Part shown: one piece after another, positions 46,030-55,879 of the stretch
Layout of the letters: every line of letters starts with the position of its first letter
Position numbering within the stretch: the stretch's first letter is position 1
Assembly: GCA_964386795.1 (NCBI GenBank)
Contig: CAYLUE010000001.1
Span: 1-64,000 of the forward strand
Direction of reading: 5' to 3'
From: TMED108 sp964386795
GTDB taxonomy: Bacteria; Fidelibacterota; Marinisomatia; Marinisomatales; TCS55
DNA length: 64,000 nt
The notes under the pieces: model-generated
What the model was told of the DNA's origin: nothing
The model's database searches: none
The model's input: the letters and a program-made list of their open reading frames with translations, nothing else
Program-made: the position numbers and the translations under genes

Positions 46030-47290
46030 TAGTCTTTAGCTTCATATAATCCTGCAATGGCTCAGGAATAGTAATTGATCCATCAGGATTTTGATAGGTC
46101 TCAAGCAGCGCTACTAATAATCTGGGCGTTGCTAGGCCGCTACCATTTAAAGTGTGTACAAATTGTACTTTGCTATCTTCAGATCTTCTATATTTTATAT
46201 TTCCTCGACGGGCTTGAAAATCCTCAAAATTACTGCAAGATGAAACTTCTAGCCATTTTTCTTCAGCTGGTGCCCAAATTTCAAGGTCGTAGCATTTTGC
46301 AGCAGAAAAACTTAAATCCCCAGTGCAAAGCTCAACTTTTCTATATTTAAGATTGAGTGACTGAAGAATCATCTCCGCATGAGAGGTTAAATCCTCAAGA
46401 GCTTTATAGGAATCTTCAGGGCGTACTAACTGTACTAGCTCAACTTTATTGAATTGATGTAGCCGTAAAAATCCCTTTGTATCTTTTCCATATGACCCAG
46501 CTTCCCTTCTAAAGCAGGCTGAGTATGCAGTATATTTTTTTGGTAAATCATTTTCATTTATAATTTCATTTTGATGAATATTGGTAATAGGCACTTCAGC
46601 TGTAGGTATTAGCCATAGATCATCTATTTCAGAATGATACATGTCTTCTGAAAATTTTGGCAAATTTCCAGTTGTTAGAACAGAGTCGGATTTAACTAAG
46701 AATGGTGGAAATACTTCTGAATATTGATTCTCATTTGTATGATAGTCTAACATAAAGTTTATTAACGATCTCTCAAGCAGAGCGCCTTTTCCTGTATACA
46801 AGGGGAATCCAGAGCCTGAAATTTTTGCAGAGCGCTCAAAATCAAACAGCTCTAATGATACACCAAGCTCTAAATGTGTTTTTAAAGTAAAATCTTTTTT
46901 TATATCACTACCCCAAATTGAAATTACTTTATTGTGATCTTCATTTTGTCCTTCAGGAACAGATTCATGAGGAATATTTGGAAGATTTAAGAGCAATCCA
47001 TCAAGTTTTTCTTTTTTAAGTGATAACTCGTTTTCAAGTTCTTTGATTTTTTCACCAACGCTTCGCATAGACTCTATTTTATCATTCGCATCCTGTCCTG
47101 ATTTTTTTAGCTGAGCAATTTCATCTGATACCTTATTTCGATTTGAACGTAAATCATTAACCATTTTAAGGTTATTACGATATTCCTTATCTATCGAAAT
47201 AATTTCATTAAGCCCTTTAACATCGCCCTTGGATAGTAGGCTCTTTTTTACCTCTTGAAAATTATTTCTTATATGTTCAATTGATATCAT
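46022..47290 (-). CDS. serS: seryl-tRNA synthetase
   Basis: SerS charges tRNA-Ser. The 422-residue protein has the N-terminal coiled-coil arm (residues 25-105), the class II motif 2 AYSACFRREAGSYGKDTKGFLRLHQF near 255-280, and motif 3 LNGSGLATPRLLVALLE near 380-396. ATG start; ten bases after the rfbC stop. Confidence 0.97.
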   Translation of the reverse strand: MISIEHIRNNFQEVKKSLLSKGDVKGLNEIISIDKEYRNNLKMVNDLRSNRNKVSDEIAQLKKSGQDANDKIESMRSVGEKIKELENELSLKKEKLDGLLLNLPNIPHESVPEGQNEDHNKVISIWGSDIKKDFTLKTHLELGVSLELFDFERSAKISGSGFPLYTGKGALLERSLINFMLDYHTNENQYSEVFPPFLVKSDSVLTTGNLPKFSEDMYHSEIDDLWLIPTAEVPITNIHQNEIINENDLPKKYTAYSACFRREAGSYGKDTKGFLRLHQFNKVELVQLVRPEDSYKALEDLTSHAEMILQSLNLKYRKVELCTGDLSFSAAKCYDLEIWAPAEEKWLEVSSCSNFEDFQARRGNIKYRRSEDSKVQFVHTLNGSGLATPRLLVALLETYQNPDGSITIPEPLQDYMKLKTID

Positions 47291-47300
47291 AGATATAAAA

Positions 47301-47855
47301 TTAATTCAATATAGGTAGCAGACTACTATCTATTTCATTAAGCTTTGGAAGTGATACATCTTTTTCTGAAAGAAATTTTTCAGCATCCCCTAAATCAATT
47401 TTTAAACTTTTATCATTCCAATGAATTCCATATTCATCTTCAGGGTGGTAGTATTCCGTACATTTATACTGAAAAATAGCATAATCAGATAAAACAAAAA
47501 ATCCATGGGCAAATCCCGGCGATATATAAAGCCTCATATGTTTTTTATCATCAAGAGTAGTAGAAAATGATTTCCCAAATGTTGGGGAATCTTTTCTGAT
47601 ATCAACAGCTATATCAATAACAGCGCCTTTGGCCACCCATACTAATTTTCCTTGGGGATATTTTAACTGATAGTGAAGCCCTCGAAGCGTCCCTTTTTTT
47701 GATAATGATTGATTTTCTTGAACAAAATTATTTGGAACTAAATTTGTTTCAAAACTATTTGAACGAAACGATTCAAAAAAATAACCGCGCGAATCCTCGT
47801 TTAGTTTTGGTGTGATTGTATAAAGCCCACTTAATGATGTCTCATTTATTTTCAT
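47301..47855 (-). CDS. rfbC: dTDP-4-dehydrorhamnose 3,5-epimerase
   Basis: RfbC epimerises dTDP-4-keto-6-deoxyglucose in dTDP-rhamnose synthesis. The 184-residue length fits. Seen are DSRGYFFESFR near residues 21-31, SLSKKGTLRGLHYQ near 50-63 with the catalytic His, and VDIRKDSPTFGK and ISPGFAHGFFVLSD. It overlaps ugd by one base. The other rfb genes are not in the window. Confidence 0.95.
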   Translation of the reverse strand: MKINETSLSGLYTITPKLNEDSRGYFFESFRSNSFETNLVPNNFVQENQSLSKKGTLRGLHYQLKYPQGKLVWVAKGAVIDIAVDIRKDSPTFGKSFSTTLDDKKHMRLYISPGFAHGFFVLSDYAIFQYKCTEYYHPEDEYGIHWNDKSLKIDLGDAEKFLSEKDVSLPKLNEIDSSLLPILN

Positions 47856-49162
47856 TAGAAATTTCTACCCACATTGTCATAATCAAAATCTAACAATTTT
47901 AATTTTTCTACACTGAAAATATTTTTTGCATCAATTACAACTGGAGTTTTAAGAAGTGATTTTAGCTCATTTAAATCCATACCTCTAAATTCGTTCCATT
48001 CAGTCAAAACAATGCATGCATCGGCATCTTTCACACAATCTTTCCAGGTATTGCTATAATTAATATTTTGATGTATTGATTTGAAATTTTCTATAGCAAC
48101 TGGATCATAGGCATCAACAACTGCTCCTAGCTTTGATAATTCAGAAACTATATATAAAGATGGTGATTCACGAATATCATCGGTATTGGGTTTGAAGGAT
48201 AAACCTAATACTGCAATTTTCTTACCAGTTACTTGATTATTCAATAAGCGTAATAATTTATTTAAAATACGTTTCTTTTGATTTTTGTTTGTTTTAATTG
48301 TAGCATCAATCGTATTTAACTCTATATTTTTTTCTTTGCCAAGCGCATAAAGTGCCTCGATATCTTTTGGGAAACAAGACCCTCCAAACCCTGGACCAGG
48401 ATGAAGAAATTTAGAACTTATCCTGCCATCTTGACCCATCGCTTTTGCAACCTGATGCACATCTGCTCCAACTTCTTCGCATAAGTTTGCAATCTCATTA
48501 ATATAACTTATCTTTAGCGCCAGAAAAGAGTTGGAAGCATATTTTATCATTTCAGCAGTTTCAACCGAAGTATCCATTATAGGGGTCTCATTAATATATA
48601 AAGGCCTATAAACTTCTTTCATTTCTTTAAATGCTTTTTCTGTTCGGCCACCTATAATAACTCTATCAGGGGATAGGAAATCATTAACCGCCGCCCCTTC
48701 TCGTAAAAACTCAGGATTGGAAACATAGTCAAACTCAACATCGGAGTTTTTAGATTTTATTATTGATTCAATCCATTTACCGGTTCCAACGGGAACTGTA
48801 CTTTTCGTGCAAATTATTTTATAATCACTGATATGGTTTGCCACTAAATCAACCACAGATTTTACTGCTCTTAGATCAGCTTTACCATTTTCATCTTGCG
48901 GAGTGCCAACTGCAATAAAAATTATATTTGATTCAATTATATTTTTTTCTATTTCAGATGAGAAAGAAAGTCTATTATCCTGAACATTCTTTCTAACTAG
49001 ATTGTCTAGTCCTGGTTCGTAAATTGGAATTTTACCAGAATTAAGATTGTTTATTTTATTTTCATCAATATCTAAGCAGGATACCTCATGGCCAAATTCC
49101 GCTAATCCAGCGCCAGAGACTAGCCCTACATAACCTGTTCCTATTATTGTAATTTTTTTCAT
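47855..49162 (-). CDS. UDP-glucose 6-dehydrogenase
   Basis: This enzyme oxidises UDP-glucose to UDP-glucuronate for capsule or exopolysaccharide. The 435-residue protein has the Rossmann motif GTGYVGLVSGAGLAE near residues 8-22. The catalytic Cys is in GPGFGGSCFPKDIEAL near 253-268 and AEMIKYASNSFLALKIS lies near 208. VLGLSFKPNTDDIRESP near the C-terminus is typical. Together with rfbC it indicates surface-polysaccharide sugar supply. A GDP-mannose or UDP-ManNAc dehydrogenase is less likely. Confidence 0.92.
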   Translation of the reverse strand: MKKITIIGTGYVGLVSGAGLAEFGHEVSCLDIDENKINNLNSGKIPIYEPGLDNLVRKNVQDNRLSFSSEIEKNIIESNIIFIAVGTPQDENGKADLRAVKSVVDLVANHISDYKIICTKSTVPVGTGKWIESIIKSKNSDVEFDYVSNPEFLREGAAVNDFLSPDRVIIGGRTEKAFKEMKEVYRPLYINETPIMDTSVETAEMIKYASNSFLALKISYINEIANLCEEVGADVHQVAKAMGQDGRISSKFLHPGPGFGGSCFPKDIEALYALGKEKNIELNTIDATIKTNKNQKKRILNKLLRLLNNQVTGKKIAVLGLSFKPNTDDIRESPSLYIVSELSKLGAVVDAYDPVAIENFKSIHQNINYSNTWKDCVKDADACIVLTEWNEFRGMDLNELKSLLKTPVVIDAKNIFSVEKLKLLDFDYDNVGRNF

Positions 49163-49174
49163 TGCTATCTACTT

Positions 49175-51208
49175 TTAAATAAGTCCTTTTTTCTTTCTCA
49201 TTATCCATTCAATGCATAAAATAATTATGATTAATGAAAGAAGTATTATGCTATCTTTTAACTTAATAATATTTGCTTTTATTTCACGCTTTCCTTTTTC
49301 AGAAATAAAATCAAAAATTCTATCCCTTTCACCCCAATTAAAATACGAACCACTATTAGTTAAAGAAATATCTGATAAAAGTTTTTCATTAAGGTAAACT
49401 TGATTTAATTCTACTTTGCTCTCAAGAATAGTAAAAGGAGTACTTTGAATAGGCTGCCCATTACCTACTCTATTGATTTGAAAAAAATATTTTCCTGGAC
49501 TAGGTGTTCTAAATTCACTCTCCCATCTTTTAGACTCAACATTAAATTCTATTTCCTTTGAAAATAATACTTTATCATTCTTAATAACGCTCAATGAGAA
49601 CTTACTAGTATCTTTAGCTTCGGGTGCTATTTTTGAACCAGCTATAAAAGCCAACTCACCTTGTTGATAATAGTCTCTATTGAGTCTAAAGAAATTTTCA
49701 CTTGAAACTCCTGATTTTATAAGCCAATCTATTGAATCAAAAAATATTTTTGAAAATGCTTGATATCCATCCTTATAAAAAAATAATTTATTTAAATCTG
49801 AGGCTGCAAAGGTCACAGTTCGAATTTTTCCAATAGTATTTCTCATCAAAAGAGGCCAACCTGATTCAAAAATAGCGATTGAGCTTGACTGTTCTTGACT
49901 GCTATTAATATTTAGTATTTGAGATAATGGGGGCAGGTCCTTCATATTGGTTTTACTATCATTAAAATCCCAGTAACTAACGTCATCATTTATATTTTCT
50001 GATTCTAAAGGGTGCTCTAAACCTAATAAAGTCGAAAGGCCAACTATCGAATCATTATTTTGATTGGGGCCAGCAACTAGCATTAATGCAGATTGATGAG
50101 AAAGTATTTTTTTTGCCAAAATCCTAATAAAGCTTGTTGACAAAGGCTCAATTGGATAGTTATCAAAAATAATTAAATCATATGAAGATTCCCAAAAAAG
50201 TTTTATTGGTTTACTAAATTTAGATTTTGAAATTTTAATATAATGATCAACTTCTATCCTATTATTTTTCAATGATTTATTTATTATTGAAGTATTTTTA
50301 TTTGGGCTCCCTGTTAATAATGCTATTTTATATTTATCCTTCAAAATTAGTAAATCAAAATTTTGTTTATTATTAATAATATTTACTTCATCTTCAATAG
50401 ATGAAACTTGAATTTTATATGTTTGCCTACCTAGGGATTTTGGCTGGTATTGAAAATTAGCTTTGACACTTGAACCTCTTCCATATAGTTTAACATATTT
50501 TGATGCAATCAATTTTGAGCCATCGTATAAGGAAACGCTAAACTGGTCATTTATTTTTCCAATTGATTGAATATCAACAGAGACATTAATCCTTTCATTC
50601 TTGATTGCGACAGTTGGTGCATCGATGGAATTTATAAAAATATCAATGAGCGAATTTTTGCTTCCTACGCCTAAGCTGTAAACCGGCAATTTAGTATCAA
50701 GAAATAATTTTAATGGGCTAGCCCCCTCAGTTGAGATTCCATCTGAAATCAATACTGCTCCAGCCAATTGGTTTTGATTTTCTAATATAAATTCTGCCAC
50801 ATTTCCAATATTTGTTGTTTCTCCATTGCCGTTCAATTCCTTTTTTAATGGTACAACATTTGAATCAAATAAATAGGAATCAAAAGATATTTTTTCTTTC
50901 TTAAATCTATTTATTAATTCTTGGGCTCCTAAATTAATTGAGCTCAGAGATGGACTTTTATGGTATTTCATGCTTGCTGAATTATCAAAAAAAAGGGCCC
51001 ATTTAAGAATTTTTTGTTTTTCTGTTGAATAATTAATGGCAGGATTAAATAAAAACAATATTAGAAAAAATAGTAAAATTATTCTGAATGAAAAAAACGT
51101 CCTATATTCATTTTTATATGATTTGTACAAAAAAATAAATATAAATATTGAAAATAAAATCAAAATAGATGTCATTAGGTCTAATGCTTCTAATAATTTT
51201 AAATTCAT
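49175..51208 (-). CDS. vWA-domain membrane protein with glutamine-amidotransferase-like middle
   Basis: This 677-residue protein resembles large membrane proteins with von Willebrand A and class I amidotransferase-like parts (as in BatA- or YegP-neighbour proteins). Two N-terminal membrane helices (about 12-28 and 40-58) precede a vWA domain whose MIDAS reads Asp75-Asn-Ser-Ala-Ser79, followed by AGAVLISDGISTEG. Two Ig-like stretches follow, then a Rossmann-like section (YKIALLTGSPNKN and LIIFDNYPIE). A C-terminal helix near 650-668 ends the protein. Function unknown; it may sense or scaffold in the envelope. It lies beside tsaD. Confidence 0.6.
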   Translation of the reverse strand: MNLKLLEALDLMTSILILFSIFIFIFLYKSYKNEYRTFFSFRIILLFFLILFLFNPAINYSTEKQKILKWALFFDNSASMKYHKSPSLSSINLGAQELINRFKKEKISFDSYLFDSNVVPLKKELNGNGETTNIGNVAEFILENQNQLAGAVLISDGISTEGASPLKLFLDTKLPVYSLGVGSKNSLIDIFINSIDAPTVAIKNERINVSVDIQSIGKINDQFSVSLYDGSKLIASKYVKLYGRGSSVKANFQYQPKSLGRQTYKIQVSSIEDEVNIINNKQNFDLLILKDKYKIALLTGSPNKNTSIINKSLKNNRIEVDHYIKISKSKFSKPIKLFWESSYDLIIFDNYPIEPLSTSFIRILAKKILSHQSALMLVAGPNQNNDSIVGLSTLLGLEHPLESENINDDVSYWDFNDSKTNMKDLPPLSQILNINSSQEQSSSIAIFESGWPLLMRNTIGKIRTVTFAASDLNKLFFYKDGYQAFSKIFFDSIDWLIKSGVSSENFFRLNRDYYQQGELAFIAGSKIAPEAKDTSKFSLSVIKNDKVLFSKEIEFNVESKRWESEFRTPSPGKYFFQINRVGNGQPIQSTPFTILESKVELNQVYLNEKLLSDISLTNSGSYFNWGERDRIFDFISEKGKREIKANIIKLKDSIILLSLIIIILCIEWIMRKKKGLI

Positions 51209-52189
51209 CTAGTTTAATCTCATATTAGGTAAAATTGAAAAATCTAAATTAGAATTATTACCATTAATAAAATATTTTTCTCCAAGAAATGCAATCATTG
51301 CAGCATTGTCAGTACAAAAACTAGGGTGTGGAAAAATAATATTTCGATTTGATATTTGATTCTTCGAATATTTTCTTAAAAACTTATTAGCAGCAACACC
51401 ACCAGCAACAACACAATTTGTACTATTTGAAAATTCTGCAGCAGATTTTAATTTATTTACTAATACTTCAATAATGGCATACTGATAACTTGCTGCAATA
51501 TCGCTAATGTTTTCTTTTTCATTTTTTTCGATGTAATAGAGCAATGAAGTCTTAAGACCGCTAAAACTAAACTCAAAATTATTTTTTTCTATTAAAGCTC
51601 TCGGGAATTTAATTGCTTTATGATTTCCTTTTTCTGCTAATTTTTCAATCTCAGGACCCCCTGGATATCCTAATCCTAATATTCTTGCACCCTTATCAAA
51701 GGCTTCACCAGCTGCATCATCTCTAGTCTCTCCTAATAAATTATATTTTCCAAAATCATTTATAATCCATAGCTGAGTATGGCCCCCAGAAACCAAAAGG
51801 CAAGTAAAAGGAAAAGTAAGCTGAGGTTCTGCTAAGAAATTTGCAAAAATATGGGCTTCTAAATGATTAATTCCAATAATGGGAATATTCAATCCCATTG
51901 CGAGGCCTTTTGAAAATGAAGTTCCCACTATTAGAGCACCTGATAATCCTGGCCCCTGAGTTACAGCAATACCATCTAGCTCTTCTAAGGAAGTTTTCGA
52001 ATCGTTTAATGCCTGATGAACAATATAGTTTAGCATTTTTTCATGCTCTCGTGAAGCAAGTTCAGGTATTACACCGCCAAATTTATTATGAATTTCTTGA
52101 GAGCTAATTTTTGATGATACTATCTCACCATCAACACATATTGCAGCTGCAGTTTCATCGCAAGATGTTTCTATGCCTAATATTTTCAA
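51209..52189 (-). CDS. tsaD: tRNA N6-threonylcarbamoyladenosine synthase catalytic subunit
   Basis: TsaD transfers the threonylcarbamoyl group to A37 of ANN-reading tRNAs. The 326-residue protein begins KILGIETSCDET, with metal-binding His in INHLEAHIFANF near residues 107-118 and VSGGHTQL and GEAFDKGARILGLGYPGGP typical. The only start that fits the family N-terminus is TTG, overlapping the YbbR stop (TTGA). Confidence 0.96.
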   Translation of the reverse strand: MKILGIETSCDETAAAICVDGEIVSSKISSQEIHNKFGGVIPELASREHEKMLNYIVHQALNDSKTSLEELDGIAVTQGPGLSGALIVGTSFSKGLAMGLNIPIIGINHLEAHIFANFLAEPQLTFPFTCLLVSGGHTQLWIINDFGKYNLLGETRDDAAGEAFDKGARILGLGYPGGPEIEKLAEKGNHKAIKFPRALIEKNNFEFSFSGLKTSLLYYIEKNEKENISDIAASYQYAIIEVLVNKLKSAAEFSNSTNCVVAGGVAANKFLRKYSKNQISNRNIIFPHPSFCTDNAAMIAFLGEKYFINGNNSNLDFSILPNMRLN

Positions 52190-53181
52190 TTGTTTTTTTG
52201 CGTTACCATAAGTTCAATATTTTTTGGAGATAAATCCATCCAATCTATAATATCCTTTGGAGCTTCAACATCTAAATCATAGAATTGCTTATTAGGGTTC
52301 CAATCGTTGAAGTTTACACTAACTTTAATTTCATTTGATTTAATTTTTGCAATATAATCTAGTCCGCCTATTACTGTAAGCGAAACAGTCTGGGGACTAG
52401 CAAAAGTTCTCATTTGATTATTTGGATTTAAAATTATTACTGGAATTTCACTAATAATTCTTTCGCTAATTGCCTGAACTCTTTGAATATATACAATTTT
52501 TTTTGGACTATACTCTATAAGCTGATTTTGAGGAGGGACCAAATCTATAGTTAATTTAATATCACTATCTATATTAATTAATGAATCAGGCCCAACTAAA
52601 ACATAATTAATATCTCCAACTATATTTCTTGATCCAGCTATCCTAACTCTATTGGGTCTTATCTCTGGATCACCAACTAGAGTAAAACCTGGTGATGGCT
52701 TAATATTGACCCCAGATTTAATATTAACCATTTTTTCTTTATACTCATCTAGGCTAATATGAATTTTGATAGGATAAACAACTTCAACAAAGTTGACTTC
52801 AAAATTTGAAGGAATAACTATTTTTTGAGGATATCTATTAAAATACTCATTTAAATTAAAATCATATTCCTCAGAAATGCGCTCTAAGTCAAGCACGAGC
52901 TTGAACCCTGGCATAAAGCGCTTTAACAATAAAGTTTTAAATAGTGACCTACCTTGACCTTTTATGCGAACTTTTGCAAACTTAGGGACTTTTTCTTTTA
53001 AAACTAATTGTGCAGGTAAATTCCTAACCTCAATTGGTATATCAGAAGTTATGGTGTATTCATTTTCACTCATAACAAACAACCATAACAAAAAAGCTAA
53101 GCCTAGAGCGCTTAGCTTTGTTGAAATATTTTGCCAAGTGAATAAAGAGTAAATATTATTTTTTGATTCTTCTTTAATCAT
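52186..53181 (-). CDS. YbbR-domain membrane protein
   Basis: This 331-residue protein has an N-terminal segment with LFTWQNISTKLSALGLAFLLWLFV, a YbbR-type membrane anchor, followed by extracytoplasmic beta-rich repeats. The IPIEVRNLPAQLVL and VNIKSGVNIKPSPGFTLVGDPEIRPN stretches fit YbbR repeats. In Firmicutes such proteins (CdaR) regulate the diadenylate cyclase CdaA. No cdaA is seen here, so that role cannot be transferred. It overlaps tsaD. Confidence 0.78.
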   Translation of the reverse strand: MIKEESKNNIYSLFTWQNISTKLSALGLAFLLWLFVMSENEYTITSDIPIEVRNLPAQLVLKEKVPKFAKVRIKGQGRSLFKTLLLKRFMPGFKLVLDLERISEEYDFNLNEYFNRYPQKIVIPSNFEVNFVEVVYPIKIHISLDEYKEKMVNIKSGVNIKPSPGFTLVGDPEIRPNRVRIAGSRNIVGDINYVLVGPDSLINIDSDIKLTIDLVPPQNQLIEYSPKKIVYIQRVQAISERIISEIPVIILNPNNQMRTFASPQTVSLTVIGGLDYIAKIKSNEIKVSVNFNDWNPNKQFYDLDVEAPKDIIDWMDLSPKNIELMVTQKNN

Positions 53182-53202
53182 TTTGCAAAATTAATGCTAG
53201 GG

Positions 53203-55119
53203 TCAATCTGAAACTGAATCAGAACTATCTTCTGTTTCTTCTCCTTCAGAAATATCTTCTGGGATTTCAATTTTCTCGCCAGCTGGCTGTTCTTGGTTAT
53301 CTAAAAAATCTTTGATTTCATCTTTTTGAATATTCTTATCGCTTAGCTCATCTGAAAATAATATAACTTTTTTATTCTCAGGTTTGACCTCCATTACTGA
53401 GCCACTGATTTTTTCACCAATATTATATTTCTGAGTAATATCTTTCCTTTGTTTTTTTGATTGTCTACCAAATGGGATAATACCTTCAATATTATTTTCA
53501 AGAATCAAAATAATTCCTTTATCAAGAATTTTAACAATTTCTCCTTCATGAACACTTCCCGTCTCATAGGTTTTTAACAACTCAGGCCATGGGTCATCGA
53601 CAAGCTGTTTAATTCCTAGCGATATTCGCCTACTCTCTCGAGAAACTTCTAAAATTCTTACTTCAATATTTTGATCTTTTTCAATCATTTCCCTGGGGTG
53701 TCTAACAACTTTTGTCCACGAAAAATCAGAAACATGAATTAATCCATCAATACCTTCTTCAAGCTCAACAAACGCTCCAAACTGTGTTAGATTTATTATT
53801 TTTCCTTTTACTATAGTTCCTATATTGTATTTTTCTTCAATTTTATCCCAAGGGTCTTCCGCAAGCTGCTTTGATCCTAAGCTAATTTTTCTCTCTTCAA
53901 TATCTACTGAGAGCACAATAGCCTCTACTTCATCTCCAAGTGAATATAATTCAGATGGGTTTTTTACATGGCGAGTCCATGACATCTCAGAAACATGAAT
54001 TAAACCTTCAATACCAGATTTTATCTCAATAAATGCGCCATAATTAGTCATACTAACTACTTTACCTTTAATTTTTTCTCCTTCAGGAAAATCGGTTTCA
54101 ATTGTTTCCCAAGGATGTGGGGTAAGTTGTTTTAATCCTAAAGATACTCTCTTTTTTTCATTGTCAAAGTCAATCACTTTAACAGTTAAAGACTCATCCA
54201 TTGAAATTATTTCGGAGGGATGATTTATCCTGCCCCAGCTTAAATCTGTAATATGTAACAATCCATCTATTCCACCAAGATCAATAAAAACCCCAAAGTC
54301 AGTAATATTTTTTACTCTACCTTCCATGATAGCGCCAACTTCAAGCTTGCTAAATATTTCATCTCTTTTTTCTGCTAAACTTTCTTCAAGAATCGCTTTA
54401 TGAGAGACAACTACATTTTTTCTCATTTCATTAAATTTGACAACCTTCATTTTCATTTCAACATCTAAATATTTATCAAAATCTTTAACAGGTCTTACAT
54501 CAATTTGAGAACCTGGTAAAAAAGCCTGAACACCTTTTAAATCAACTATCATACCTCCTTTGATTCTTTTTATTATTTTTCCTGAAATGATTTCTCCAGA
54601 ATCAAATACTTTTCTTAATTCTATCCACCTCCTAAGAAAATCTGCTTTTTCCTTAGAAAGAACTGTTTTGCCGCTTTCATCTTCCATGCGCTCAAGATAT
54701 ACATCGATTTTTCCACCAACATCGGGTAAATCATCTGCATAAAATTCATCTCGATTAATTATCCCCTCAGATTTAAAGCCTATATCAACTAATATTTCTT
54801 TTTCATTTATTCCAATTACTCTTCCTTCAATGATTTCACGCTCAGATATATCTGAAAATGTTGATAAATATCTTTCGAGATCAGCGGGGATTTCATCAGG
54901 TGATTTATCTTCAATTAATTCTTCTGGGGAAACTTCTTTTATATCACTAAATAGTTTTGAATCTAAATAATCTATTTCAATTTTATTATCAGGTGAATTA
55001 TTATTTTCGGCTTCAGGGGTAGAAACTGTAGGCGATTCTATTACCGATTTTTCGCTGACTTCTAACTTTGAATCACTAGAAGGCTGTTCTACAGTGGGTT
55101 CTTTTTCAGTTGTGTTCAT
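53203..55119 (-). CDS. rpsA: 30S ribosomal protein S1
   Basis: S1 helps messenger RNA bind the ribosome. The 638-residue protein has six S1 repeats, starting near residues 96, 177, 260, 347, 434 and 523. The third to fifth are the most typical, with EGRVKNITDFGVFIDLGG, GKVVSMTNYGAFIEIKS and GKIINLTQFGAFVELEEG. A long acidic, low-complexity N-terminal extension (residues 1-90) and an acidic C-terminal tail add to the usual length of about 560. It lies after cmk, the common cmk-rpsA order. Confidence 0.95.
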   Translation of the reverse strand: MNTTEKEPTVEQPSSDSKLEVSEKSVIESPTVSTPEAENNNSPDNKIEIDYLDSKLFSDIKEVSPEELIEDKSPDEIPADLERYLSTFSDISEREIIEGRVIGINEKEILVDIGFKSEGIINRDEFYADDLPDVGGKIDVYLERMEDESGKTVLSKEKADFLRRWIELRKVFDSGEIISGKIIKRIKGGMIVDLKGVQAFLPGSQIDVRPVKDFDKYLDVEMKMKVVKFNEMRKNVVVSHKAILEESLAEKRDEIFSKLEVGAIMEGRVKNITDFGVFIDLGGIDGLLHITDLSWGRINHPSEIISMDESLTVKVIDFDNEKKRVSLGLKQLTPHPWETIETDFPEGEKIKGKVVSMTNYGAFIEIKSGIEGLIHVSEMSWTRHVKNPSELYSLGDEVEAIVLSVDIEERKISLGSKQLAEDPWDKIEEKYNIGTIVKGKIINLTQFGAFVELEEGIDGLIHVSDFSWTKVVRHPREMIEKDQNIEVRILEVSRESRRISLGIKQLVDDPWPELLKTYETGSVHEGEIVKILDKGIILILENNIEGIIPFGRQSKKQRKDITQKYNIGEKISGSVMEVKPENKKVILFSDELSDKNIQKDEIKDFLDNQEQPAGEKIEIPEDISEGEETEDSSDSVSD

Positions 55120-55122
55120 TTA

Positions 55123-55794
55123 TTATTTTTTCCTGTTTGTTGTTAATTTTACTTTATTAATCATGAAGCTGACCTGCTCATTAATTGACATATTAGTGGT
55201 ATCAACTTCAATTGCATTAAATGCTTTTCTTAATGGTGAATGCCCGCGTTCGGAATCATGCTTATCTCTTTTCTTTATTTCATCCATAACATCATTTAAA
55301 GATCTTTTTTCTCCTAAAGACTCAAGGTCAATCTGTCTCCTTTTAGCTCTAACCTCATCACTGGCAACGATAAAAAATTTAATTTCTGCATCTGGAAAAA
55401 CAACAGTTCCAATGTCCCTTCCTTCCATAACGCAGCTATTATCTTTCGTAAAATTGCGCTGAATACCTACCATATACTCTCTAATAACTGGAATGGCACT
55501 AATCTCACTTACTTTTTGTGAGACGTTACTGTTTCTTATTTTATTTGTAACATTTCTTCCATTAGCAAAAAAAGTTAGGCTACCATCATCATACTTTAAA
55601 TCAATTTCAAAATAATTAAGAAATTTTCTTAAAGAATTCTTGTTAGAAATATCAATTTGCTCTTCCATTATAGAAAAAGCAATGCATCGATACATAGCTC
55701 CTGTATCTAAGTAGAGAAAGTTTAGTTCTTTTGCCAATAACTTAGCTGATACACTTTTCCCTGAAGCTGCAGGGCCATCTATCGCAATAATCAT
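55123..55794 (-). CDS. cmk: cytidylate kinase
   Basis: Cmk phosphorylates CMP and dCMP. The 223-residue protein has the P-loop GPAASGKS near residues 6-13, YLDTGAMYRCIAF near 28, MEGRDIGTVVFPDAEIKFF near 121-139, and RAKRRQIDLES. It stops three bases before rpsA starts, a conserved pair. Confidence 0.96.
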   Translation of the reverse strand: MIIAIDGPAASGKSVSAKLLAKELNFLYLDTGAMYRCIAFSIMEEQIDISNKNSLRKFLNYFEIDLKYDDGSLTFFANGRNVTNKIRNSNVSQKVSEISAIPVIREYMVGIQRNFTKDNSCVMEGRDIGTVVFPDAEIKFFIVASDEVRAKRRQIDLESLGEKRSLNDVMDEIKKRDKHDSERGHSPLRKAFNAIEVDTTNMSINEQVSFMINKVKLTTNRKK

Positions 55795-55879
55795 TTAATG
55801 CTCATTCTCAATTAGCCCGGAAATTTACATCTTTATTAAATGATTCCCAATTACAATACACTATATAAAATATGCTCAA

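Noticed and set aside
52186..53181. YbbR protein as CdaR, regulator of c-di-AMP synthesis
   Set aside because: No cdaA gene lies next to it, and YbbR repeats occur in other contexts, so only the domain name is supported.
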